Source of the DNA: a candidate division FCPU426 bacterium
GTDB taxonomy: Bacteria; Oederibacteriota; Muellerivitia; Muellerivitales; Muellerivitaceae
Direction: 5' to 3'
Assembly: GCA_027452205.1 (NCBI GenBank)
Contig: DAIDGV010000017.1
Location: 124,001 to 188,000, forward strand
DNA length: 64,000 bases
This document shows, in pieces, positions 1 through 8,156 of this stretch. The notes below the pieces were generated by a model. The model saw nothing but the letters and a program-made list of their open reading frames with translations. It was not told the DNA's origin and ran no database searches. The first letter of the stretch is position 1, and each line of letters opens with the position of its first letter. The position numbers and the translations under genes were made by a program.

Positions 1-203
1 CTCTCAACGCAGAAGACCGCCGCGGCGTTAGCGGTCATGTCCGCTTGGCAAGTGAATCGATAGGACAATTTTTGTTCTGAATTTTGGAGAGGGGTAGCGA
101 GTCTCTTGTTCGCAATGAACCGATTTCCGAATTCCGCATGCGAAAGAGGGCAAAACAGGAAAACGGTTACCAATGTTAGGGCTAATCGATAAAAAAGTCT
201 CAT
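1..203 (-). CDS. secreted protein, 5' part only (cut by window edge)
   Basis: An open frame starts at the ATG complementary to 201-203 and runs off the left edge, giving about 67 residues. It opens with a clear signal peptide: MRLFYR, a hydrophobic core of about 13 residues, then a likely signal peptidase site after SHA. The mature start (EFGNRFIANK) is polar. An SD-like AGGA lies about 8 bases before the ATG. It is divergent from the giant surface protein at 486. No family is recognisable from this fragment, so only export is supported. Confidence 0.6.
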   Translation of the reverse strand, partial: MRLFYRLALTLVTVFLFCPLSHAEFGNRFIANKRLATPLQNSEQKLSYRFTCQADMTANAAAVFCVE

Positions 204-382
204 GGGCTTTATCCTATCCAGAATTCGATTAAATGGCTCAACTTTGAGAAGTCACCTCTGATTTTTTTGAGACTCGAAAGTTAGAAATAGTTGTAAAAAA
301 ATGACAAGAATCATACAAAGTCAAAGTATAATTATATTGTCGGTTAAATATAAGAAATGAAAATGCCAATCAAATAGCCTGC

Positions 383-407
383 GATTTGGGACTATTTGTG
401 TCCTTTG
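383..407. promoter_or_regulatory. candidate operator, copy 1 (GGAC-N7-GTCC)
   Basis: The sequence GATTTGGGACTATTTGTGTCC contains the inverted halves GGAC (389-392) and GTCC (400-403). An almost identical block lies at 5361-5380, ahead of the Crp/Fnr-type regulator. A shared imperfect dyad upstream of a regulator and of an exported protein gene suggests an operator for that regulator; this is inference. Confidence 0.35.
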
Positions 408-485
408 CTTAAAACGATTTCAATAATTTACTAGTATTAAATTTGATCAAAACAACTCCGTTGAATGCCTTCGAGGGAGTTCGTG

Positions 486-3400
486 GTGAACATGAACAGA
501 GTGGGACAATCAAGGTTCCTTTTTTTTTCGGATAGTATCCGCATGTGGACTCTTACGCTCTTTTTGACCCTTGTACCGATATCAGTCTGGGCTGCTAATG
601 GTACCGAGACGACCTTTGCGGCAAACTGTTCCAATACACCTTCCACTAACCTTAATCAAATGCAGATCAGCCAGTTCGTCAACTACACGGGCTTGGGGTA
701 TGGTTATGCTACGGCCACCGCACCTTGGCTAAATATAAACACCATCGGCGGCAAAGCAACCCTCAATCTCGCGGGCATTCCTGCGGGAGCCACAATCGTC
801 GCCGCCTACTTGGAAGAGGTCTATTTAGAACAACCGAGTTGTGATAATTCCCTGAATATCAATGGTACTGCCATTACGGGTACCCAGGTTGGGTTGGCGA
901 ATCAAGGCCTGATCTGGACCAATACGGCCTACGGAACGACCAGTCTCTCTACGGGGCCTGTTTTTTGCGACGAACGGTACACAGTGACCCCTTACGTCAC
1001 GGGTAATGGTACTTACACCATCACTCAGACCGATGGGAACTGGCCTGGTTCCACCATGTCCCTCATTGTGGTCTATCAGTCACTGCCTTCCACAACTACC
1101 ACATCGGTGCAGATTGCGGACGGTCTTTTCGCTTGGGAGACCGGTGACGGTGCCGCCCCCTATTTGTGGTCGGGAGACGCACCGGAACCGGTGAGCATCA
1201 GCTTTTGCGGCAATAGTTGCGCCACCACGCCCTCAAGCGATAGCTTTACTCGTTTTGGTGGGAACCAGATCGTTACCGATGGTGTGACCATTCTGGAAGG
1301 GGATGACACCTTCGACGTGCCGGGCACCAATTCTCCGACCGTCATTTTGACCGAGCCGGGCGGCCCGGTCCTGGGCGACGCTTCCGATGCGGTCGGGGGT
1401 GGCCCCTCTTGGGCGGATATGTCGACCTATTCGGTCCCCCCGAGTGTGGTGGGAGCCGGAACCACATCTTTGGAATATTGGATGTCCCACGCTTTGGACC
1501 AGAACGCCTCTGATTACAAGGTGAATCTTTGGTTGAACGCCGTGGTCAATTCCATTTCTTGCGCGCCGGCCACAACGCCCACCAGTACCTCGACCAATAC
1601 AAATACGTCTACATCCACCCCCACGAGCACGAATACCTTTACGAATACTCAAACGAACACCAGTACTAGCACGCCTTCAGCCACGAATACCTCAACCAAT
1701 AGCGCGACGAACACCAACACGGTTACCAATACCGAAACGAATACCAATACCAGCACGCCCTCCGCCACGAACACCACCACCAATACTAATACGGTCACCA
1801 ATACCGACACCAATACCGACACCAATACCTCGACCAACACGGCTACAAACACTGTGACGAACACGGTCACCATCATCAACACCAATACCTCGACCAGTAC
1901 CAACACGGCCACCAATACGGCTACCAAGACCAACACTGCCACGAACACCACAACCAACACTAATACGGTCACGAATACTCTAACGAACAGCGCTACCAAT
2001 ACAGCAACGAATACGGTGACCAATACGGTCACTATTATCAACACCAATACCTCGACCAGTACCAACACGGCCACCAATACTCAGACAGTCACCAATACAC
2101 AAACGGTGACCAATACAGAGACCAACACCGCGACCAATACGGCCACCAATACGGTGACTAACACGGTCACAATCATTAACAGCAATACCTCGACCAGTAC
2201 AAACACAGCCACCAACACTCAGACGGTGACCAATACCCAGACCGTCACCAATAGTCCCACCAATACAGCAACGAATACAGTTACCAATACGGTGACCAAT
2301 ACGGTCACGATCATCAACAGCAATACCTCGACCAGCACGAACACGGCTACCAATACCCAGACGGTGACCAATACACAAACCGTCACCAACAGCCCCACTA
2401 ACACGGCCACGAATACGGTTTCAAATACCCAGACCAATACCATTACCATCATCAATACAGGTACCTCGACGAGTACTAATACGGCCACAAATACGCAGAC
2501 AGTCACCAACACCCAGACCATTACCAATACCCAAACCTCTTCTTCGACGGCCACTTCGACAGCTACGGCGACCAACACGGCCACGATCATCGATACGGAT
2601 ACTTCCACAGCCACTAATACATCCACGAATACCCAGACCGTCACGAATACCCAAACGACCACCGATACGGCCAGTTCAACGCCCACCTATAGCGCCACAT
2701 CCACCGCGACCAACACAGATACGATGGCAAATACCTTTACTTCTACAAGCACCGCCTCGGGGACTCCTAGCCAAACGTCCACGGACACCCAGCCCAATAC
2801 CAGCACTGCCACCAACACCCAAACGGCCAGTAATACCACGACCCCGACCATGACCTTTACGTCCCAGAACACCAGCACGGCGAGTAGCACGGCCACTGAA
2901 ACTTCGACCCATACCTTCACCTTCACACAAACCAGTACCTCGACCCACACGGTCACCAATACGGCTAGTTCGACCTCAACCCCTACGGATTCGCCGACCT
3001 TTACCTCTACCTCGACGGCTACTTGTACCGCGACCACGGGTCTTGGTTTATCGAAGGTCGTTTCAGAGAACCAAGCTCACTCCGGGGATGTTCTGACCTA
3101 TACCTTGGGCGTGACGGTGACCAGCAGCAACGCGTCTGGGCTGGTGGTGAGCGATATTTTGCCGCCTTACGTCAGTTTCCGTGGGTTCGATTCGAGTAAC
3201 TTCGCGCCTGGAACCTTTAACCCGACCACTGGGATCCTTCAGTGGGTATTGCCATCGCCACTGGCCAGCGGGGTCTATCAATTGAAATATCAAACGACAG
3301 TGGACGGTTTTGTTCCGGGTAATCAGGTCATCCTTAACCACGCGCAAATGGGTGGCACCGGTACCCAAACCGTCGCCGCTAGCGCCGCGGTGACCGTACT

Positions 3401-4349
3401 GGGCGCCTTTACGGTCCATATCAATGTTTATAACGAGGCTGGGGAAGTGGTTCGCACCATCTTGGTCCAGCAATATTCGGAACCGATCAACAGCATGACC
3501 TTAAGCCAGTCGAACACCATCACTAGCCTGCATGGACCGGGCAGCACCATCGAGATCTATTACAACGGGGTCCTGATCAGTTCGTGGGACGGACTGAACA
3601 ACGCCGGGCAACCGGTCTCCAATGGCGGGTACCGGATTCAGATCGACAACATGGGACAATCGGGTGTTGTGACCAGCGTTTCTCAGCCGGCCATTGTTTC
3701 GCGTAATTTGGCGAATATCGTGGTCAATGTCTTCAATAGCGCCGGTGAGGAAGTAAGAAGCCTTTACCACTTGGTGGACAATCCGGTCGGATCCAGCATG
3801 AGCAATGTCAGCCTTAGTTCCAACATCATTCGTCCAACGGGAGCTTCGAGCGCCGCGGCAAGCGTGGTCAATGGAACCATCACCAATCTGGCAGCCATTT
3901 ATATCCAGACTTCACAAAATCCCGTTACCCTGATCTGGGATGGGACCAATAATGGTGGCACCGTGGTCAGCCCAGGGGTTTATACGGTCAATGTCCATTG
4001 GTATGACGGCAGTGGTCAGACGACCGATATCAGCCGGGATATCGTGGTCGAAGCGGGTTATTCGGTCAATGGAGTTGTGCTTGCTGAGCCCAATACGCTC
4101 AACTCTGCCCATGGATTTAGCACCAATTTTGACGCAAGGGGTGTGCAGAACGCCTATGCCATTAAGGTGCGACTATTTACGATCTCTGGGCAGTGGATAC
4201 AGACACTTATATCGCTTTCGGGTGATCCGGAAGTGTCTTGGAACGCGGCTGGCATGGCGAGCGGTATTTATATTGCGGTGGTGGATGTCGATAATTCAAC
4301 CGGCGGATTGGTAGGTCGTCAAAAGTTAAAAGTGTTATTGGTCCACTAA
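486..4349 (+). CDS. giant secreted Thr/Asn-rich stalk protein with DUF11-like and FlgD-like modules
   Basis: A protein of about 1,287 residues. The start is uncertain: GTG 486 sits 6 bases after GAGGGAG (473-479), but ATG 492 and ATG 465 are also in frame. A signal peptide ends near VSVWAA-type residues and is followed by a globular N-terminal domain of about 320 residues with several Cys. From about nt 1575 to 3040 the protein is almost only Thr, Asn and Ser, organised as a 46-residue super-repeat. Then come a DUF11-like domain (LSKVVSENQAHSGD), two modules opening with VHINVYNEAGEVVR and IVVNVFNSAGEEVR, and a C-terminal FlgD/T9SS-tail-like domain (VRLFTISGQWIQTL). Likely an extended cell-surface or secreted adhesin-like protein. 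It converges on the NHL gene with a 5-base gap. Confidence 0.75.
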   Translation: MNMNRVGQSRFLFFSDSIRMWTLTLFLTLVPISVWAANGTETTFAANCSNTPSTNLNQMQISQFVNYTGLGYGYATATAPWLNINTIGGKATLNLAGIPAGATIVAAYLEEVYLEQPSCDNSLNINGTAITGTQVGLANQGLIWTNTAYGTTSLSTGPVFCDERYTVTPYVTGNGTYTITQTDGNWPGSTMSLIVVYQSLPSTTTTSVQIADGLFAWETGDGAAPYLWSGDAPEPVSISFCGNSCATTPSSDSFTRFGGNQIVTDGVTILEGDDTFDVPGTNSPTVILTEPGGPVLGDASDAVGGGPSWADMSTYSVPPSVVGAGTTSLEYWMSHALDQNASDYKVNLWLNAVVNSISCAPATTPTSTSTNTNTSTSTPTSTNTFTNTQTNTSTSTPSATNTSTNSATNTNTVTNTETNTNTSTPSATNTTTNTNTVTNTDTNTDTNTSTNTATNTVTNTVTIINTNTSTSTNTATNTATKTNTATNTTTNTNTVTNTLTNSATNTATNTVTNTVTIINTNTSTSTNTATNTQTVTNTQTVTNTETNTATNTATNTVTNTVTIINSNTSTSTNTATNTQTVTNTQTVTNSPTNTATNTVTNTVTNTVTIINSNTSTSTNTATNTQTVTNTQTVTNSPTNTATNTVSNTQTNTITIINTGTSTSTNTATNTQTVTNTQTITNTQTSSSTATSTATATNTATIIDTDTSTATNTSTNTQTVTNTQTTTDTASSTPTYSATSTATNTDTMANTFTSTSTASGTPSQTSTDTQPNTSTATNTQTASNTTTPTMTFTSQNTSTASSTATETSTHTFTFTQTSTSTHTVTNTASSTSTPTDSPTFTSTSTATCTATTGLGLSKVVSENQAHSGDVLTYTLGVTVTSSNASGLVVSDILPPYVSFRGFDSSNFAPGTFNPTTGILQWVLPSPLASGVYQLKYQTTVDGFVPGNQVILNHAQMGGTGTQTVAASAAVTVLGAFTVHINVYNEAGEVVRTILVQQYSEPINSMTLSQSNTITSLHGPGSTIEIYYNGVLISSWDGLNNAGQPVSNGGYRIQIDNMGQSGVVTSVSQPAIVSRNLANIVVNVFNSAGEEVRSLYHLVDNPVGSSMSNVSLSSNIIRPTGASSAAASVVNGTITNLAAIYIQTSQNPVTLIWDGTNNGGTVVSPGVYTVNVHWYDGSGQTTDISRDIVVEAGYSVNGVVLAEPNTLNSAHGFSTNFDARGVQNAYAIKVRLFTISGQWIQTLISLSGDPEVSWNAAGMASGIYIAVVDVDNSTGGLVGRQKLKVLLVH
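1866..2855 (+). repeat. 46-codon (138-bp) super-repeat in the stalk protein
   Basis: The marker codons for (V/I/A)TII(N/D) begin at 1866, 2028, 2166, 2304, 2442 and 2580. The first step is 162 bases and the next four are exactly 138. A degenerate seventh marker (DTMAN) sits in phase at 2718. Each marker is followed by a variant of NTSTSTNTATNTQTVTNTQ. Copy number probably changes by slippage or unequal recombination. Confidence 0.8.
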
Positions 4350-4354
4350 GTAGG

Positions 4355-5278
4355 TCAACGGTTCACTTTGAATTTTTGGATCCGGTCACTGACCCAGTCG
4401 GATACATAAACCGAATCCTCGCTGTCCACGGCCACTCCAGAAGGTTCCTGGAACTGATCTTTTCCAGTGCCTTTGCTTCCAAACTGGGTCACAAAATGGC
4501 CTGCCAAATCGAACACTTGTACGCGGTGATTGTCCGTGTCGGCGACGATCAGATGATCCCGACTGTCCAGGGTGATCCCCTCGGGGGAGTAGAATTGTCC
4601 TGCGGCATCGCCCTTTTTACCCCACTGGGCGAGAAAACCTCCGTGAGGATCGAACTTTTCGACGCGATCATTCTTTGAATCGGTCACATAAACATCGCCT
4701 CGCGAGTCGATCGCAATCCCGGTCGGGCTGTCAAATTGACCCGCTTCTTTTCCGTTTTGACCCCAAGCAAAAACATATTTTCCTACGTCTGTGAAGACCT
4801 CGACGCGATCGTTACTGGAATCGACGACATAAACCAGGCCTTGCGGGCCAAAGGCGATGGCAACGGGGTCTTCCAGTTTTCCAGGACTTTTGCCTAAGCC
4901 ACCCCATTGGGTCACAAAGCCCCCTTGAGGGGTAAAGACCTGGATCAGACTATTCAGAGTGTCCGCTACATAAACGTTGCCATGACCATCAACGGCGACT
5001 CCCAAGGCGTGATGAAGCGAACCGTGACCTTTTCCGCGGGATCCCCACTGGTTCAAAAAAATACCGCGAACATCGAATTTTTGTATTCGTTCATTCGAAT
5101 AATCGGAAACATACAAATCGTCGGTTTTGTCGATGGCGATCCCATAAGGAAAGTAGAATTTGCCCGGATCGGTCCCTGGGCCTCCCCATTGGGACTCGTA
5201 ACGATATTCCCATGTGGTTGGACCTGCCAAAAGGGGTATGGCGAGAAGATAGGTTGTAAGAAAGACGATCTTTTTCAT
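4355..5278 (-). CDS. secreted NHL-repeat beta-propeller protein
   Basis: A 307-residue protein with signal peptide MKKIVFLTTYLLAIPLLAG. About six NHL repeats follow, each with the pattern P.GIA.D..G.VYV.D..N.R(V/I)..F and spaced 40-47 residues apart, enough for a closed six-bladed propeller. NHL propellers mostly bind proteins or ligands; no enzymatic residues stand out. ATG 5278 is preferred over the in-frame TTG at 5299 because the signal peptide begins there and AAAAAGG lies just before it. It is convergent with the stalk protein gene. Probably periplasmic or secreted. Confidence 0.8.
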   Translation of the reverse strand: MKKIVFLTTYLLAIPLLAGPTTWEYRYESQWGGPGTDPGKFYFPYGIAIDKTDDLYVSDYSNERIQKFDVRGIFLNQWGSRGKGHGSLHHALGVAVDGHGNVYVADTLNSLIQVFTPQGGFVTQWGGLGKSPGKLEDPVAIAFGPQGLVYVVDSSNDRVEVFTDVGKYVFAWGQNGKEAGQFDSPTGIAIDSRGDVYVTDSKNDRVEKFDPHGGFLAQWGKKGDAAGQFYSPEGITLDSRDHLIVADTDNHRVQVFDLAGHFVTQFGSKGTGKDQFQEPSGVAVDSEDSVYVSDWVSDRIQKFKVNR

Positions 5279-5360
5279 TGGCCTTTTTGAACTCCCCAAG
5301 GTCCTAAATTAAAGGATTTCCAGCTCTTGTCCAGGTTAAACAATCACCATGAATTTACCG

Positions 5361-5380
5361 ATTGGGACTATTCAAGTCCT
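5361..5380. promoter_or_regulatory. candidate operator, copy 2 (GGACT-N5-AGTCC)
   Basis: A perfect 5-bp dyad, GGACT (5365-5369) and AGTCC (5375-5379), sits in ATTGGGACTATTCAAGTCCT, about 75 bases before the Crp/Fnr-type gene. It matches the block at 383-407. Autoregulation by the adjacent regulator is a plausible reading, not shown. Confidence 0.4.
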
Positions 5381-5455
5381 GGCAGCAGGACCATACTTTT
5401 AGATAGCACCTCAACGCAGCGATGTACGCCCAATGGTTGCTTCCAAGGGGGCATT

Positions 5456-6151
5456 ATGTTGACGATGACGTCGGGAAAAGTTTGTTTTCTTACGTCGGCC
5501 GAGGACAGGCATCTTGCTAAAATGACTTTGTTCAAAAGTTGCTCGGGTGTCGACCTTCTTCAGATCGAAAAATACATGGTGGAAAAGCGGTTCGCGAAGA
5601 ACCAATCGATCTTTAGCGCGGAAGAGCCGGCTGAAATGATCTGGTTCGTCAAGACCGGTTACGTCAAAGAAGTGGAGCATTCCTTAAGAGGTCGAAGCCA
5701 GATCGTCAGTTTGGTCGGGGCGGATGGAATGTTCGGTACCAGCGCGTTCGGCGGCGGGGAGTATGATTGTTATGCTTTCGCGGAGACTAAGGCGGATGTG
5801 TTAGCTTTTCCCATTCGGGTATTTCAAAGTTTTTTGGATAAACACGCCGCCCTTGGCCGGGCTGTTCTTTATCAATTCTCGAAATATCTGTTGGAAGCAA
5901 AAAAGATGCAGGCATTTGCCGTGGAACGAGTGGAAAAACGTATTCTTCACGCGTTGGTCCGGTTGAAAGATCAATTCGGCGCTACCATCCGGCTAACTCG
6001 CAAGGAGATCGGGGAAGTGGCAGGTGCTAACACTGAAACGGTCATCCGTGTCTTTTCCAGGCTGGAAGCCAAAGGCTTGGTCCGCACCGGAAGGGGGCAG
6101 GTCATCGTTTCCGATGTGAACAAGCTGCTCATCCGAATGCGGGAGCTTTGA
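5456..6151 (+). CDS. Crp/Fnr-family transcriptional regulator
   Basis: A 231-residue protein with an N-terminal cyclic-nucleotide-binding (cupin-like) domain (GRSQIVSLVGADGMFGTSAF) and a C-terminal Crp-type winged helix at about residues 170-220 (RLTRKEIGEVAGANTETVIR). The Fnr-type N-terminal cysteine cluster is absent, so an Fe-S oxygen sensor is unlikely. ATG 5456 is chosen because AAGGGGG lies 5 bases upstream; the frame is open further up but has no SD. The effector is unknown: the phosphate-binding RxxS of true CRP is not evident. The dyad at 5365-5379 may be its binding site. Confidence 0.85.
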   Translation: MLTMTSGKVCFLTSAEDRHLAKMTLFKSCSGVDLLQIEKYMVEKRFAKNQSIFSAEEPAEMIWFVKTGYVKEVEHSLRGRSQIVSLVGADGMFGTSAFGGGEYDCYAFAETKADVLAFPIRVFQSFLDKHAALGRAVLYQFSKYLLEAKKMQAFAVERVEKRILHALVRLKDQFGATIRLTRKEIGEVAGANTETVIRVFSRLEAKGLVRTGRGQVIVSDVNKLLIRMREL

Positions 6152-6250
6152 AAACACGAGAATGGTCGGCCGGGAGAGCCCAATAAACGGTGGTGTTCGA
6201 GGCTTACCTCCTGTATAAGTTAACAAGATTTTCATCTCTGGGAGGCTCCA

Positions 6251-6523
6251 TTGACCAAAAGCGAATTGCTGTCGACATTAGCCGAGCAGTCTGGTTTCAA
6301 GAAAAAAGAAGTTGAGAACATGATGCAAGTTTTGGTGAGCACCATCTACAAGACCTTGAAAAAGGATAAGGCCATCAAATTAGACGGTTTGGGTGTCTTT
6401 CAGCTCAAGGACCGCAAAGCCCGGATGGCTCGCAATCCTCGCACTGGCGAGATGGTCAAGGTCGCCGCGAAGAAAGTCGTGAAGTTCCGTGTGATCAAGG
6501 CTTTGAAAGAAGCCGTTCTCTAA
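6251..6523 (+). CDS. HU/IHF-family DNA-binding protein
   Basis: Ninety residues, the normal family length. It shows the HU order: N-terminal helices (SELLSTLAEQSGFKKKEVE), then the DNA-minor-groove arm RKARMARNPRTGE with the invariant RNPxTG. TTG 6251 is the start, with GGAGG at 6241-6245. HU bends and compacts DNA in the nucleoid. A strong terminator follows directly. Whether it acts as an HU homodimer or an IHF-like subunit cannot be told from sequence alone. Confidence 0.95.
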   Translation: MTKSELLSTLAEQSGFKKKEVENMMQVLVSTIYKTLKKDKAIKLDGLGVFQLKDRKARMARNPRTGEMVKVAAKKVVKFRVIKALKEAVL

Positions 6524-6538
6524 AGGTTCTGTTAGTCG

Positions 6539-6577
6539 AAAAAAGCACCCCGTCCTAGCACAGGGTGCTTTTTTTGT
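6539..6577 (+). terminator. intrinsic terminator after the HU gene
   Basis: The arms AAAAGCACCC and GGGTGCTTTT close a 10-bp stem around a loop of about 12 bases and end in a T run. The next gene starts only 26 bases later. Confidence 0.9.
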
Positions 6578-6602
6578 TTCTGGACAAAGGCATAATGTTC
6601 CC

Positions 6603-7145
6603 ATGAAACATATTCTGAAGAAGATCGTTCCGATCGTGATCGATCACAAGGCCATTTGCTCCATTGACCACGCCTGCAAGGGGTGCGCGGATGTAAGTCG
6701 GTCTTGTTGCGCTAAGTATGACGTCACGGTTACCCAGGCTGAAATGGATCGGATCAATGGCGTTCTGCCCGAGGCGGCCCGGTTATGCCCCCGTTTAAAG
6801 ACTGAAGAAGGTTACGCTAATGTTTTCGAGGAAACTGAGGATGGTCAATTTTCCATCGAGACCGACGAGGATGATCTATGTGTTTTCGCTTACCGCAATG
6901 AAGGTCTCATTCGCTGCGCTCTCCACAGCGTTGAAAAGTCCATGGGGTTGCCTTTGGGAGCAGTGAAACCGGCTGTCTGTATCCTTTACCCATTGACCTT
7001 TTTGGATGACGGTAAGACGCTGACCTTGCACGGGGATGCGTTGGGATGTCACTGCAGCGTGATGCGTAAAGAACCCTCGGATCGAATTTCGCCCGAACTT
7101 CAGGCGACCATCGCTCATTTTAGTGGAGAGACGTCCTTTACTTGA
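6603..7145 (+). CDS. YkgJ-like cysteine-cluster protein
   Basis: A 180-residue protein with an N-terminal CKGC-x7-CC cluster and further Cys in DDLCVF, IRCALH, PAVCILYP and GCHC. This pattern fits the YkgJ/UPF0153 group of predicted metal (Zn or Fe-S) binding proteins, whose biochemical role is not established. Cytosolic: no signal peptide. A -10-like CATAAT at 6591-6596 ends 6 bases before the ATG and no SD is visible, so the mRNA may be leaderless. Confidence 0.7.
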   Translation: MKHILKKIVPIVIDHKAICSIDHACKGCADVSRSCCAKYDVTVTQAEMDRINGVLPEAARLCPRLKTEEGYANVFEETEDGQFSIETDEDDLCVFAYRNEGLIRCALHSVEKSMGLPLGAVKPAVCILYPLTFLDDGKTLTLHGDALGCHCSVMRKEPSDRISPELQATIAHFSGETSFT

Positions 7146-7231
7146 TGCCGCACGGAACGTAGTTTTTTGTCGGTTCTGGCGACTGAATGGGAGATAATGA
7201 GCGTATTAAAGCGATAAAAAAGGGATCTTCC

Positions 7232-8056
7232 GTGAAACTTCAGCGTTCTGTTCCTTTCTTTGTGGTCACGACGGGACTGATGTTCTTGATCGGGTGTTTC
7301 AATCCCTATCGTGATCACTATTTAAGTACAATCCAAAAATGGCCCGCGGCGGTCAGTGAACGTGTTTTGCCGCCCAACGGAGACCCCCAAATCGTTTCTT
7401 CCGCTAATATGAAAACCGATGCCCACCATATGTTGCAATATGGTTATGTGCTTTTAGGAAAGTCCGAATTCCAAGGCCACCAGGTGGATGAGGGCCAGGC
7501 GTTGGATCAGGCGCGGCTGATCGGCGCGTGGGTTGTCATGGTCTCCAATCAATATGTCGGCACTAAGACCGTAAGTGTGCCCATCGTCAATTGGACACCA
7601 GCCACGACGACCACGACGGTAGTGGATATTCAAAAGTATGGTGATGGGGGCAGGCCGCCCAGGGAAGTTCAAAAAGTAATCACGCAAACCAATCCGGGGC
7701 AAATGAATATCAACTATGTTCCCGAAGACGTGGATTACTATAAGTACGCCGCTACTTATTGGGCCAAGACCAAGCCTTCACCTTTTGGGGTGCTGGTACG
7801 CCCCTTGACCGATGCCGAAAAACAAATCTATCAGACTAATCTAGGGGTCGTCGTGAAAGTGGTTGTCGAACAATCGCCCGCCTTCTTGGCGAATGTCTTG
7901 GAGGGGGATGTATTGACCGGTTTGGTGGGTGAAAGTATCACCTCGGTGGAGCAATTTTACGACATCGTGAACCGCAATCTGGGCAAGAGCGTATCCTTGG
8001 ACCTGATCCGTAACGGCCAACCTTTATCCCTGTCCCTCCAATTGGGAAATGAATGA
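7232..8056 (+). CDS. lipoprotein with C-terminal PDZ domain
   Basis: About 274 residues. The signal sequence ends in lipobox LIGC, so the protein should be membrane-anchored. A poorly conserved central part (about 60-190) precedes a PDZ-like fold (VVKVVVEQSPAFLANVLEGD then SVSLDLIRNGQ) of the kind found in HtrA and Tsp proteases, but no protease domain is present. GTG 7232 is preferred because AAGGGA lies 6 bases upstream and gives a normal n-region; ATG 7187 lacks an SD. It likely binds peptides or proteins at the envelope. Function otherwise unknown. Confidence 0.7.
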   Translation: MKLQRSVPFFVVTTGLMFLIGCFNPYRDHYLSTIQKWPAAVSERVLPPNGDPQIVSSANMKTDAHHMLQYGYVLLGKSEFQGHQVDEGQALDQARLIGAWVVMVSNQYVGTKTVSVPIVNWTPATTTTTVVDIQKYGDGGRPPREVQKVITQTNPGQMNINYVPEDVDYYKYAATYWAKTKPSPFGVLVRPLTDAEKQIYQTNLGVVVKVVVEQSPAFLANVLEGDVLTGLVGESITSVEQFYDIVNRNLGKSVSLDLIRNGQPLSLSLQLGNE

Positions 8057-8156
8057 GTCTGGCACCACTGCAAAGCTCGCTGGGATCTTGAGAGCAGGGT
8101 AGAATGCACCTAGCGGTGTAGTTAACCGACCGAGCCACTCTTTTCCTGAGGGAACA

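Noticed and set aside
1649-2686. Long minus-strand frames full of VLV or IGR residues opposite the stalk repeats
   Set aside because: They are the complement of Thr/Asn-codon repeats (ACN AAT); a repeat without stops in one frame is open in others too. No SD or family features.
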